From JAWLEP01 sp964553045 (GTDB lineage: Bacteria; Fermentibacterota; Fermentibacteria; Fermentibacterales; JCC-6): a stretch of DNA of 64,000 nucleotides. Under the pieces are notes generated by a model. The model worked only from the letters and a program-made list of their open reading frames with translations. It did not search any database and was not told where the DNA came from. Shown here in pieces: positions 31,466 through 40,092 of this stretch (within the stretch, counting starts at the first letter, position 1; each line of letters starts with the position of its first letter). Both the position numbers and the translations under genes were made by a program. The DNA is taken from assembly GCA_964553045.1 (NCBI GenBank), contig CAZKJG010000013.1:32798-96797 (forward strand), written 5' to 3'.

Positions 31466-33640
31466 ATGCCAGATGTACGCAGCGCTTTGGAACAACTCAA
31501 CGAGCACCAGTTGGACGCCGTCCGTTACAGGGGGGGGCATCTGCTGATACTGGCCGGCGCCGGAAGCGGCAAGACCAGGACCCTGACCCTGCGCGTGGCC
31601 TCGCTGCTGGAGGAGGATGGAATCGACCCCAGGCGGCTCCTTGCCCTGACCTTCACCAATCGGGCCGCCGCCGAGATGCGTGGCCGGGTCGAAGCGATCG
31701 TGGGCCGCCGCAAGGGAATATGGATGGGCACCTTCCACTCCTTCTGCGCCTGGATGCTCCGGAGGGAGGCCGGGAGGCTGGGGTACCCGGCGGACTTCAC
31801 CATATACGACGCCGATGACAGCCGTCGGGTCCTGCGTTCGATAATGAAAGATCACGAACTTTCAAAGGGGCTTACTCCCTCCAGAATGGCTGGCAGGATA
31901 TCATCGATGAAGGCTAGTCTGATGACTCCGGAGACGGCGCTGGAGCAGGCGGAGGGACGACACCAGAGGGACGCGGCGGAGGTTTACGCCGCCTACAATT
32001 ACCGACTGAATCAATCGGGCGCCTTCGATTTCGACGATCTTTTGACACATGGCCTGGAGCTGCTTCGTCAAAATAATGACATTTCTCGCCACTACGTGGG
32101 CAGGTACCAGCAGGTGCTGGTGGACGAGTATCAGGATACGAACACCGTCCAGCACAGCCTTCTCATGGCCCTGGCCGCTCCGGGAACCGAGGTGTGCGTG
32201 GTCGGTGACGACGACCAGTCCATCTACGGATGGCGGGGAGCCCGGGTGGAGAACATGCTGGAGTTCGAGCGGGACTTTTCCGGGGCCCGGGTGGTCCGTC
32301 TGGAGGAGAACTACCGTTCCACCGCCAGCATACTTCAGGCGGCCTCCAGGCTCGTCGCGTGCAACAGCAGGCGCCGGGGGAAGGAACTGTGGACGAGGGG
32401 CGAGAAGGGGGCAGCGCCGGAAGCCCACCTGTGCTCCTCGGATTTGGAGGAGGCCGCCTGGGTCTTCGACAGGATGGAGAGGCTGCGGGCAGAGGACGGC
32501 TTCACCTACGGCGACATGGCCGTGCTCTACAGGACCAACGCCCAGTCACGGGCATTCGAGGCCGAAGCGGGCCGCAGGGAGATACCCAGCCAGGTGGTGG
32601 GATCGGTGCGCTTCTACGAGCGGCGGGAGGTAAAGGACGCACTCTGCTATCTGCGGGCGGTGCTCAACCCCGCTGACAGGCTCAGCTTCCGCAGAATCGC
32701 CAACACCCCCCGCAGGGGAGTGGGGAGCAGGAGCCTGCAGAGGTTCGAGACCTTTGTCGCGGACGCAGGAATGAATCCGGTGGCGGCTCTGTCCGCCTGC
32801 GGAGGCATACCTGGGCTGTCCGGCCGGGCCAGGGCCGGCCTGTCCAGGCTGGGTGAGCTGCTGTCTCGCTCAGCGGGGATGGTGGAGTCCGGTACCCCTG
32901 CTCTGGAGGTAGCCGAGTACCTGCTGGCCGGGAGCGGCTACCTGGACAGCTTCTCCCCCGATGACCCCGAAGATGCCCGGAGGCTGGCCAACCTGGAGGA
33001 GCTCCGGAGCAGCCTGGCCGGGTTCGACCGGGAGAATCCCGGACGGGGCCTGCCCGGATTCATGGCCGAGGTGAGCCTGTTGACCTCCGCCGACAGCTTC
33101 GACGCCGGTGCGGAGGGCGCGGTGACCCTCATGACGCTCCACTGCGCCAAGGGCCTGGAGTTCGATTGCGTCTTTCTGGCCGGTGTGGACGAGGGGATGC
33201 TTCCCTTCGTCCGGCCCGGCCGCCGGGAGACCGCCGACCTGGAGGAGGAGCGCCGGCTGATGTACGTGGGCATCACGAGGGCCAGAAAGCACCTGTGCGT
33301 GACCTCGGTCATGGGCCGCCGCAGACCCGGAGTGAGGGCTGGTGGTCCCTCACGGTTCCTGGCAGAGGCCGGGCTGCTTCGGGACGCAGCGCCCGATTCG
33401 CCTCCCCTTTCGAGCGGGCCGCGGGAGGTGCGGGTGCCTGCGGAGGCTGCCGGCTACGCGAGGGGCAACCTCGTCCACCACCCCCGCTACGGGAAGGGCC
33501 TGGTGGTACGGGCCGGAAGGCGGGGTGAGGAGTGGCAGCTGACAGTGGACTTCGGCTTCGACGAGCCCAAGGTTCTGCTCACCGGCTACGTGCCCATAGA
33601 GATCCTCAAGAAGCGGGGAACAAGAATGGACCTTGACTGA
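31466..33640 (+). CDS. pcrA: UvrD/PcrA-type superfamily 1 DNA helicase
   Basis: The 724-residue protein has all SF1A motifs: Q-motif 'LNEHQLDAV', I 'GAGSGKTRTL' (about 31-40), Ia 'LTFTNRAAAEM', II 'VLVDEYQDTN', III 'VVGDDDQSIYGWRGA', IV 'VVRLEENYRS', V 'LMTLHCAKGLEFDCVFLAGV' and VI 'RLMYVGITRARKHL'. The end has the Tudor-like 'GNLVHHPRYGKGLVV' that in PcrA contacts RNA polymerase. The role is DNA repair and removal of RecA or stalled polymerase. The ATG has AGGA upstream. Confidence 0.94.
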   Translation: MPDVRSALEQLNEHQLDAVRYRGGHLLILAGAGSGKTRTLTLRVASLLEEDGIDPRRLLALTFTNRAAAEMRGRVEAIVGRRKGIWMGTFHSFCAWMLRREAGRLGYPADFTIYDADDSRRVLRSIMKDHELSKGLTPSRMAGRISSMKASLMTPETALEQAEGRHQRDAAEVYAAYNYRLNQSGAFDFDDLLTHGLELLRQNNDISRHYVGRYQQVLVDEYQDTNTVQHSLLMALAAPGTEVCVVGDDDQSIYGWRGARVENMLEFERDFSGARVVRLEENYRSTASILQAASRLVACNSRRRGKELWTRGEKGAAPEAHLCSSDLEEAAWVFDRMERLRAEDGFTYGDMAVLYRTNAQSRAFEAEAGRREIPSQVVGSVRFYERREVKDALCYLRAVLNPADRLSFRRIANTPRRGVGSRSLQRFETFVADAGMNPVAALSACGGIPGLSGRARAGLSRLGELLSRSAGMVESGTPALEVAEYLLAGSGYLDSFSPDDPEDARRLANLEELRSSLAGFDRENPGRGLPGFMAEVSLLTSADSFDAGAEGAVTLMTLHCAKGLEFDCVFLAGVDEGMLPFVRPGRRETADLEEERRLMYVGITRARKHLCVTSVMGRRRPGVRAGGPSRFLAEAGLLRDAAPDSPPLSSGPREVRVPAEAAGYARGNLVHHPRYGKGLVVRAGRRGEEWQLTVDFGFDEPKVLLTGYVPIEILKKRGTRMDLD

Positions 33641-33710
33641 GCAGACGGGAACATGCAACCTGCACCTCCGGAAGGTCTGAGCAACCGGGAGGCATTCGAA
33701 AGGGGATACC

Positions 33711-34370
33711 ATGGAGCTGTACCTGGACACCGCCAACGTCGACCACATTCGCGAGGTGGCGGAATGGGGCGTACTCTCCGGAGTGACCACCAATCCCACC
33801 CTCATCGCCCGCGAGGGAAGGGACTTCTCCGAGGTGATAGCCGAGATATGCGACATCGTCGGGGGGCCGGTGAGCGCCGAGGTGATCAGTACCGACCGCG
33901 ACGGCATGATCGAGGAGGCGCAGAAGAAGTCCAAGTGGCACGATAACGTGGTTATCAAGATCCCCATGATCCCCGAGGGGCTGGCGGCGGTCTCCAGGCT
34001 GGAGAGGGAGGGGATCAGGTGCAACATGACGCTGGCCTTCTCCACGAACCAGGGCTACCTGGCGGCGCTGGCGGGCGCCAGCTTCGTCTCCCCCTTCGTG
34101 GGGCGTCTGGACGACACCGGCAAAATGGGAATGGACGTGGTGGCCGAGCTGGCGCAGGTCTACGACACCTACGGATTCGGCACGAAGATCATAGCCGCCA
34201 GCATCAGGCATCCCACCCACGTGGCGCAGGCGGCCCTGGCCGGGGCCCACATCGCCACCGTCCCCTACGCGGTGGTGAAGAAGATGGCGGGCCATCCCCT
34301 CACCGACAGGGGCCTGGAGCGGTTCCTGGCCGACTGGGAGGCATTCGAGAAAGAGCAGAAGGAGGGCTGA
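33711..34370 (+). CDS. fsa: Fructose-6-phosphate aldolase/transaldolase (Fsa/TalC type)
   Basis: The 219-residue protein starts MELYLDTANVDHIREV and has 'GVTTNPTLIAREG', 'VVIKIPMIPEGL' with the Schiff-base lysine, 'NMTLAFSTNQGYLAALAGASFVSPFVGRLDD', and 'HIATVPYAVVKKMAGHPLTD'. These mark the short class of transaldolases that move dihydroxyacetone or cleave fructose 6-phosphate. It sits just before the two transketolase halves, so the non-oxidative pentose phosphate set is together. Confidence 0.95.
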   Translation: MELYLDTANVDHIREVAEWGVLSGVTTNPTLIAREGRDFSEVIAEICDIVGGPVSAEVISTDRDGMIEEAQKKSKWHDNVVIKIPMIPEGLAAVSRLEREGIRCNMTLAFSTNQGYLAALAGASFVSPFVGRLDDTGKMGMDVVAELAQVYDTYGFGTKIIAASIRHPTHVAQAALAGAHIATVPYAVVKKMAGHPLTDRGLERFLADWEAFEKEQKEG

Positions 34371-34371
34371 G

Positions 34372-35202
34372 ATGGAGGACCCCGGCCGCCTGAGGGAGCT
34401 GGCCGTCCGCGTCAGGCTCGACGTACTGGAGATGATAAGGGCCGCCGGCAGCGGCCATCCCGGAGGGTCGCTGTCCCTGGTGGAGCTGCTGGTCTACCTC
34501 TACTTCAGCCGCATGAAGGTGCGCCCGGAGGAGCCCCGGTGGGAGGGCCGCGACCGGCTGATCCTCTCCAAGGGACACGCCTGCCCCGCCCTCTACTCCG
34601 TTCTGGCCCGCAGGGGCTGCTTCGACCCGAAGGTCCTGCTCACCCTCCGCAAGCTCGATTCGCCCCTGCAGGGCCACCCCGACATGCGCAAGCTGCCGGG
34701 CCTGGACGCCTCCACCGGCAGCCTGGGCCAGGGCCTCTCCACCGCCTGCGGGCTGGCCCGGGGCCTGCGTCTCTCGGGATCCGACGCCCATGTCTACTGC
34801 GTACTGGGCGACGGCGAGCTTCAGGAAGGCAGCGTCTGGGAGGCGGTGATGTCGGCGCGTACGGCGGCCCTGGACGGCCTTACGGCCATCGTGGACCGCA
34901 ACGGCGTCCAGCTGGACGGCCGGACCGATGAGCTGAAGCCCCTGGAGCCGCTGCGGGAGAAGTGGGAGGCCTTCGGCTGGGCCGTCCTGGAGTGCGACGG
35001 CCACGACTTCGAGTCCATCCGCGGGGCCTTCGAAGGGCGCGCCCCGGTCTCCGGCCCCGCGGTGATACTGGCCCGGACGGTGAAGGGCAGGGGTGTCTCC
35101 TTCATGGAGGACACATGCCTGTGGCACGGGGGCTGCCCCGACGACCGGGAGTACGCCAGGGCAGTGGCCGAGATACGGGGAGAGGAGGTGTCCCATGGGT
35201 GA
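34372..35202 (+). CDS. tktA1: Transketolase, N-terminal subunit
   Basis: The 276-residue protein is the thiamine-diphosphate-binding half: 'AGSGHPGGSLSLVELL', 'ILSKGHACPALYS', and 'VLGDGELQEGSVWEAVMSA' with the GDG...N motif completed by 'AIVDRNGVQLDG'. The split two-subunit form is common in anaerobes and archaea. It overlaps its partner by eight bases. The symbol is descriptive only. Confidence 0.94.
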   Translation: MEDPGRLRELAVRVRLDVLEMIRAAGSGHPGGSLSLVELLVYLYFSRMKVRPEEPRWEGRDRLILSKGHACPALYSVLARRGCFDPKVLLTLRKLDSPLQGHPDMRKLPGLDASTGSLGQGLSTACGLARGLRLSGSDAHVYCVLGDGELQEGSVWEAVMSARTAALDGLTAIVDRNGVQLDGRTDELKPLEPLREKWEAFGWAVLECDGHDFESIRGAFEGRAPVSGPAVILARTVKGRGVSFMEDTCLWHGGCPDDREYARAVAEIRGEEVSHG

Positions 35203-36142
35203 GCGGGGGCTCAGGCCCACCAGGGAGGGATACGCCGACGGCCTGATTGAGGCGGGAAGGCGCGACCCCCGGGTGGTGGTGCTGGACGCCGACGTATCGC
35301 GGTCCATAGGCAGCATGAGGTTCGCCGGGGCCTTCCCCGAGAGGGCGTTCAACGTGGGCATCAGCGAGCAGGACATGATGTCCCAGGCGGCGGGCCTGGC
35401 CCTGGCCGGGTACGTGCCCTTCCTGAGCACCTACGGCGTCTTCGTGGCGGGAAGGGCCTGGGACCAGATGCGCACCTCCGTCTGCTACATGGGTCTGGAC
35501 GTGAAGGTGGGCGGCGCCCACGCCGGGGTGAGCGTGGGACCGGACGGGGCCACCCACCAGGCCCTGGAGGACGTGGCCATAACCCGGGTCCTCCCCGGCA
35601 TGCGGGTGCTGGCCCCGGCGGACGCTCCCCAGACCAGGGCGGCGGTGCTGGAGGCTCTGCGGGTCCCCGGCCCGGTCTACATCCGCTTCGGACGAAACCC
35701 GGTCCCCGTCCTCCATGACGACGACGTGGAGGTGAGGCTGGGGCGTGGCGACCTGATGCGGCAGGGCTCGCACGTCAGCCTGGTGGCCGCTGGCGTGATG
35801 GTGGCCGAAGCGCTGCAGGCGGCGGAGAGGCTCTCGCGTCGAGGGGTCGAGGCGGATGTCATCAACATGGTCTCGGTGAAGCCCCTGGACGAGGACCTGC
35901 TCGTATCGCGCCTGAAGGAGACCGGCTGCGCCGTGGTGGCCCAGGACCACCAGGCCGCCGGAGGCCTGTACGGGGCGGTGGCGGAGCTCTGCGCCCGGCG
36001 TCTTCCGGTTCCCCTGCAGCCGGTTGCGGTGGAGGACTCCTTCGGCACCAGCGGCACCCCCGCGGAGGTGCGCCGGCGCTACGGCCTCACCGCCGGGGGA
36101 GTGGAGAAGGCGGCCCTCAAGGCCTTGGAGAGAAAGGGATAG
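35195..36142 (+). CDS. tktA2: Transketolase, C-terminal subunit
   Basis: The 315-residue protein has the pyrimidine-binding half: 'RAFNVGISEQDMMSQAAGLALAGYVPF' (catalytic Glu), 'HAGVSVGPDGATHQALEDVAI', and a transketolase C-terminal domain with 'VVAQDHQAAGGLYGAV'. The ATG at 35195 has GAGGAGGTG seven bases upstream. It forms the active enzyme with the preceding gene. Confidence 0.94.
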   Translation: MGERGLRPTREGYADGLIEAGRRDPRVVVLDADVSRSIGSMRFAGAFPERAFNVGISEQDMMSQAAGLALAGYVPFLSTYGVFVAGRAWDQMRTSVCYMGLDVKVGGAHAGVSVGPDGATHQALEDVAITRVLPGMRVLAPADAPQTRAAVLEALRVPGPVYIRFGRNPVPVLHDDDVEVRLGRGDLMRQGSHVSLVAAGVMVAEALQAAERLSRRGVEADVINMVSVKPLDEDLLVSRLKETGCAVVAQDHQAAGGLYGAVAELCARRLPVPLQPVAVEDSFGTSGTPAEVRRRYGLTAGGVEKAALKALERKG

Positions 36143-36166
36143 GGGAATGAAAAGGGCGGGGGCTCA

Positions 36167-36195
36167 TTGACGAGATGGGCTTTCTGTTCTAGTTT
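36167..36195 (+). promoter_or_regulatory. Weak promoter candidate ahead of the dehydrogenase/DUF6754 operon
   Basis: TTGACG (36167-36172, 5 of 6) and TAGTTT (36190-36195, weak) are 17 bases apart in the 116-base gap 36143-36258. This would drive the serA-like gene and the membrane cassette after it. Confidence 0.35.
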
Positions 36196-36258
36196 GCAGC
36201 GTTGTACAAGGGACTTACACCATAGGGGCACACCTGTACGAAATCCAGGAGGAGAGAT

Positions 36259-37173
36259 ATGGCCAAGGTTCTGATCTGTGACCCGGTGGCCGAGGACGCG
36301 CTGGAGAAGATCCGCGCGGCCGGCCACCAGGTGACCGAGAAGCACGACATGACCCCCGAGGAGCTTGTGGACACGGTACCCGACTACGAGGCCATGGTGG
36401 TCCGCAGCGCCACCAAGGTGCGCAGGAACGTGGTGGAGAAGGCGGCCTCCGGGAGCATGAAGCTGGTGGTCCGCGGCGGTGTGGGCCTGGACAACATCGA
36501 CCTCGACGCCGCCTCCGAGCACGGTATTGAGGTGCGCAACACCCCTGCCGCCAGCAGCATAGCCGTGGCCGAGCTGACCCTGGCCCACATGCTGGCAGCC
36601 AGCCGTTACGTAGCGGTGGCGGACCGGACCCTGAAGCAGGGGCAGTGGAACAAGAAGGCCTACGGCAAGGGCAAGGAGCTCTACCGCTCCACACTGGGAC
36701 TGATAGGCTTCGGCCGCATCGCCCGCGAGGTTGCGAAGCGGGCCCTGGGCTTCGGGATGAACGTGCTCTTCTACGACCCGTACCTGGAGGACGCAGGCGA
36801 CATCGATGCCCGGAAGGTCGACCTGGAGACCCTCTGCGGCAGGTCTGACTACATCAGCCTCCACATACCGCACAACGACGAGACCCATCACATTATAGGC
36901 GCCGCCCAGATCGCGGCCATGAAGGACGGCGTGGTGGTGGTCAACTGCGCCCGCGGCGGCACCGTGGACGAGGCAGCCCTCCTGAAGGGCCTGGAGGACG
37001 GAAAGGTCTTCGCCACGGGAGTGGACGTCTACGAGGAGGAGCCGGCAACGGACAACCTTCTGGTGAGGCACGACGCAACCGTAGCCACGCCCCACATAGG
37101 CGCCGGGACCAAGGCGGCAAAGGGCCGCGTGGGCGACGAGGTGGCCAGGGAGATAATCGATTTCTTCAGCTAG
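36259..37173 (+). CDS. D-3-phosphoglycerate dehydrogenase-type 2-hydroxyacid dehydrogenase
   Basis: The 304-residue protein has the D-2-hydroxyacid dehydrogenase fold: 'LVVRGGVGLDNIDLDAA', 'LGLIGFGRIAREVAKRALGFGMNVLFYDPY' in pieces (GxGxxG site at about 155), 'VVVNCARGGTVDEAAL', 'GVDVYEEEP' and 'TPHIGA', with the Arg-Glu-His catalytic set. It lacks the ACT domain of long SerA, so it is the short form. If it is a true SerA it starts serine synthesis. It lies seven bases before the DUF6754 gene and may be co-transcribed. Confidence 0.85.
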   Translation: MAKVLICDPVAEDALEKIRAAGHQVTEKHDMTPEELVDTVPDYEAMVVRSATKVRRNVVEKAASGSMKLVVRGGVGLDNIDLDAASEHGIEVRNTPAASSIAVAELTLAHMLAASRYVAVADRTLKQGQWNKKAYGKGKELYRSTLGLIGFGRIAREVAKRALGFGMNVLFYDPYLEDAGDIDARKVDLETLCGRSDYISLHIPHNDETHHIIGAAQIAAMKDGVVVVNCARGGTVDEAALLKGLEDGKVFATGVDVYEEEPATDNLLVRHDATVATPHIGAGTKAAKGRVGDEVAREIIDFFS

Positions 37174-37180
37174 ACCAGAG

Positions 37181-38404
37181 ATGAAAGGCAGACCTATGCT
37201 ATCACTCCGGGCAACGGTCCCGGCGATGCTGCTGCTTGCCATGGCGTCCGTCGCCGTGGCGCAGCAGGGGGCGGAAACCGTGGCGCCGCCGGGCGAGGTC
37301 ACGGTCTCCGATGTCCCCAACGACGCCGGGGACCAGCTTCTGGTGAGCTTCGAGCCCAGCCCAGACGACGCGGGGGTGGAGTTCTACACCGTCTACCGCC
37401 GTGAGGCGGGCGAGGGCGAGGACGCCTGGCGGCCGGTGAAGGTGCTTTTCGCCGGACAGGGAATGGCCTTCAGAGATGGGCTGGACCCGGACTTCCCGGT
37501 GCAGTCGGGGCAGGTTTACGAGTACCGGGTCGGGGCCTCCCCCGGACTGGGGGAAGAGACTCTCAGCGCGGTTTACACCGCGCAGGAAGTGGCAAAAGGG
37601 GAGTGGTTCAACACCGCCAAGGTGCGGATACTCATCGGCTGCGCCTTCTTCCTGGGGCTGATCTTCTGGTTCTTCAACCGGGCGCAGACCGGCCAGAAGC
37701 TCTACCTGCGGCCCATCCCCGGCATAGAGGCCATAGACGAGGCCATCGGCCGGGCCACCGAGATGGGAAAGCCCATACTCTACGTCCCCGGGCTCTCCAC
37801 CATCTCCGACGTGGCCACCATCGCCAGCCTCACCATACTGGGCCGGGTGGCCAAGAAGGTGGCCGAGTACCAGACCCCGCTGATGGTGCCCAACCGCGAC
37901 CCCATAGTCTACACGGTTGCCGAGGAGTCGGTGAAGCAGGCCTACATCGAGGCCGGCCGGCCCGACGCCTACGACGAGGACTGCGTCTTCTACCTCACCC
38001 AGAGCCAGTTCGCCTTCGTGGCCGGGGTCAACGGCATCATGGCCCGCGAGAGGCCGGCCACCAACTTCTACCTGGGCATGTTCTGGGCCGAGAGCCTGAT
38101 ACTGGCCGAGACCGGCTCGCTCTCGGGTGCCATACAGATAGCCGGCACCGACGCGGTCACCCAGCTCCCCTTCTTCATCACCACCTGCGACTACACGCTG
38201 ATAGGCGAGGAGCTGTACGCCGCCAGCGCCTACCTGGGCCGCGAGCCCAAGCAGTTGGGGGCCATAAAGGGCCAGGACTACTTCAAGGCCATCATCATGC
38301 TGGTCATATTCGCGACGCTTGCCATGGGGATACTGGACATAATCGCCGACACGGACCTGGTAGCCTGGTTGGATCACCTGGTTACCTCGCCGGCGGCTGG
38401 ATAG
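37181..38404 (+). CDS. DUF6754 membrane protein, first gene of a four-gene membrane cassette
   Basis: A 407-residue protein. A signal peptide or first helix (to about residue 28) is followed by an FnIII-like beta domain (35-130, 'GEVTVSDVPNDAGDQLLVSF...FYTVYRREA...YEYRVGA'), a membrane helix (about 145-165), a conserved cytosolic region (175-375) and a final helix (about 368-390). The cytosolic part starts 'LYLRPIPGIEAIDEAIGRA' and includes 'YVPGLSTISDVATIASLTILG' and 'NRDPIVYTVAEE'; I assign it to DUF6754 on this basis. Function is unknown. Genes after it encode only integral membrane proteins. ATG 37181 or 37196 is possible. Residues about 218-339 are encoded by a block identical to that in the paralog at 44758. 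Confidence 0.72.
   Translation: MKGRPMLSLRATVPAMLLLAMASVAVAQQGAETVAPPGEVTVSDVPNDAGDQLLVSFEPSPDDAGVEFYTVYRREAGEGEDAWRPVKVLFAGQGMAFRDGLDPDFPVQSGQVYEYRVGASPGLGEETLSAVYTAQEVAKGEWFNTAKVRILIGCAFFLGLIFWFFNRAQTGQKLYLRPIPGIEAIDEAIGRATEMGKPILYVPGLSTISDVATIASLTILGRVAKKVAEYQTPLMVPNRDPIVYTVAEESVKQAYIEAGRPDAYDEDCVFYLTQSQFAFVAGVNGIMARERPATNFYLGMFWAESLILAETGSLSGAIQIAGTDAVTQLPFFITTCDYTLIGEELYAASAYLGREPKQLGAIKGQDYFKAIIMLVIFATLAMGILDIIADTDLVAWLDHLVTSPAAG
37832..38196 (+). repeat. 365-bp block identical to 45340-45704 (copy 1)
   Basis: Base-by-base reading of both copies shows no difference over 365 bases, while the flanks differ at about every fourth to tenth base. Both copies are in the same frame and strand of paralogous DUF6754 genes. 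Confidence 0.9.
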
Positions 38405-38426
38405 CCCACCGGAAGGGAGATAGCCA

Positions 38427-39071
38427 ATGAGACGAACGATCCCCCTGCTGATAGTCATGGTGGGCGGCATAATGATGATGATCCAGTTCTTCATCCCCCA
38501 TCAGGCCTCGCAGGCGGTCTTCAGCCTCTACACCGACTACGTTCCGGTGATCGGCGGATTCGCGCTGATACTCGGTGTGGGGAGCCTGACCCGCGTGCAC
38601 TACCACAAGGTGAGGAGGCGCGCGGAGAACTGGCAGTACAGCCTGCTGGTTCTGATCTTCCTCTACCTGATGCCGCTGTTCGGCATCATCCTTCCCGCCA
38701 GCGTCGGCGGGCAGGCGGAGGGACCCAGCGTCTTCCACTTCCTCTACAACTACGCGCAGATACCCATTCAGTCCACAATGTTCAGCCTGCTGGCCTTCTA
38801 CATAGCCAGCGCCGCCTTCCGGGCCTTCCGCGCCCGGTCGGCCATGGCCACCGTGCTCATGCTGGCGGCGATAATCGTCATGATGGGGCAGGTGCCCATA
38901 GGCGACTTCCTTGGAAAGTGGTTCCCGGCCACGGGGCTGTGGATACTGCGCTTCCCCAACCTGGCCGGCAAGCGGGCCATTCAGCTGGGAGTGGGCTTCG
39001 GAATACTGGCCACCAACCTCAAGATCATCTTCGGCGTCGAGCGCAACTGGCTCGGCGGAGCAGGGAAGTAG
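38427..39071 (+). CDS. Integral membrane protein of the DUF6754 cassette (six helices)
   Basis: A 214-residue protein with about six helices (roughly residues 5-22, 38-54, 70-92, 110-135, 140-158 and 185-203). I do not recognise a family. A basic loop (RVHYHKVRRRAENWQ) follows helix 2. The start ATG has GGGAGA ten bases upstream and lies 22 bases after the DUF6754 gene. It sits between that gene and a large anchored protein, which suggests one complex. Confidence 0.6.
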   Translation: MRRTIPLLIVMVGGIMMMIQFFIPHQASQAVFSLYTDYVPVIGGFALILGVGSLTRVHYHKVRRRAENWQYSLLVLIFLYLMPLFGIILPASVGGQAEGPSVFHFLYNYAQIPIQSTMFSLLAFYIASAAFRAFRARSAMATVLMLAAIIVMMGQVPIGDFLGKWFPATGLWILRFPNLAGKRAIQLGVGFGILATNLKIIFGVERNWLGGAGK

Positions 39072-40088
39072 GTGAGCGCCATGACATTCTGGGACAAGCT
39101 GTTCGATATCGATCGGCGCTGGATCTTCCTGCTGATGGGGCTGGTGGTGATAGTGCCGTTCTTCTTCCGGATGGGCCTTCCGGTGACCACAACCGACGAG
39201 GTGGAGGGCATCTACAACCATGTGGATTCGCTGGACCATGACAACGCGGTGATGATAGGCTTCGACTACCAGCCGGGCACCATGGCGGAGAACCAGCCCA
39301 TGACCGAGGCGGTGATGCGCCACTGCTTCGCCCGTAACATACCGGTCTTCATCACAGCCTACTGGCCCCTGGGCAACGGTCTGGCCGAACAGGCCATAGC
39401 CACCCTCACCGATCCGGTCAAGCCGGGAACCTTCCAGTGGGTAAGATACGACGAGTGGCGTGAGTACGACTACGGCCCCGACAGCCTTCCGCCCAGAGCT
39501 ACCCATGAGGAGCTGGTGGAGCTGTGGGAGCGCGACCACGAGCTGCGGGAGAACGCCATGGGGTGGGTCTTCGAGGGCGTGGACTACGTCCTCCTGGGAT
39601 ACGCCCCCCTGTTCCACATCGTGCTTCTGGGCATGGGCAGGTCCATTACCTCGCAGTACGCCGCGGACCTCTACGGCAATCCCACCGGGGAGATGCCGAT
39701 AGTAAAGCGCAACAAGAGCGCCCGGGAGGTCGACATGGGCCTCGCCGTCTCGGGGTCTTCGACCGTTCTGGCCTGGCTGACGTACGCCAGAGAGAGCTAC
39801 GGAATGCCCATAGCCTTCGGAGTGACGGCGGTGATGGCCACCGATTACCTGGTCTACATCCAGTCCGGCCAGATAGTGGGCCAGATGGGCGGCCTCCGCG
39901 GCGCCGCCGAGTACGAGGTGATGCTCGCCCGCGACGGCTACGCCGTCGAGGAGGGCAAGGCCTTCCGGGGAATGGACGTGCAGTCCATCGCCCACTTGCT
40001 GATCGTGGTCTTCATTCTGATAGGAAACGTAGCGTACTTCGCAGGCGGTTACCATAAGAAGGGCCGTCGACTGAAGGCAGGGAGGTAG
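39072..40088 (+). CDS. Membrane-anchored protein of the DUF6754 cassette
   Basis: A 338-residue protein. One helix at residues 15-32, a soluble region 35-185, a hydrophobic helix near 172-190, another soluble region and a last helix at about 305-325. The soluble part contains 'DNAVMIGFDYQPGTMAENQPMT' in pieces, which hints at a ligand-binding loop; 'TYARESYGMPIAFGVTAVMATDYLVY' may be partly membrane-embedded. I do not recognise the family. The GTG start follows the stop of the previous gene with no gap. Confidence 0.6.
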   Translation: MSAMTFWDKLFDIDRRWIFLLMGLVVIVPFFFRMGLPVTTTDEVEGIYNHVDSLDHDNAVMIGFDYQPGTMAENQPMTEAVMRHCFARNIPVFITAYWPLGNGLAEQAIATLTDPVKPGTFQWVRYDEWREYDYGPDSLPPRATHEELVELWERDHELRENAMGWVFEGVDYVLLGYAPLFHIVLLGMGRSITSQYAADLYGNPTGEMPIVKRNKSAREVDMGLAVSGSSTVLAWLTYARESYGMPIAFGVTAVMATDYLVYIQSGQIVGQMGGLRGAAEYEVMLARDGYAVEEGKAFRGMDVQSIAHLLIVVFILIGNVAYFAGGYHKKGRRLKAGR

Positions 40089-40092
40089 CCGC

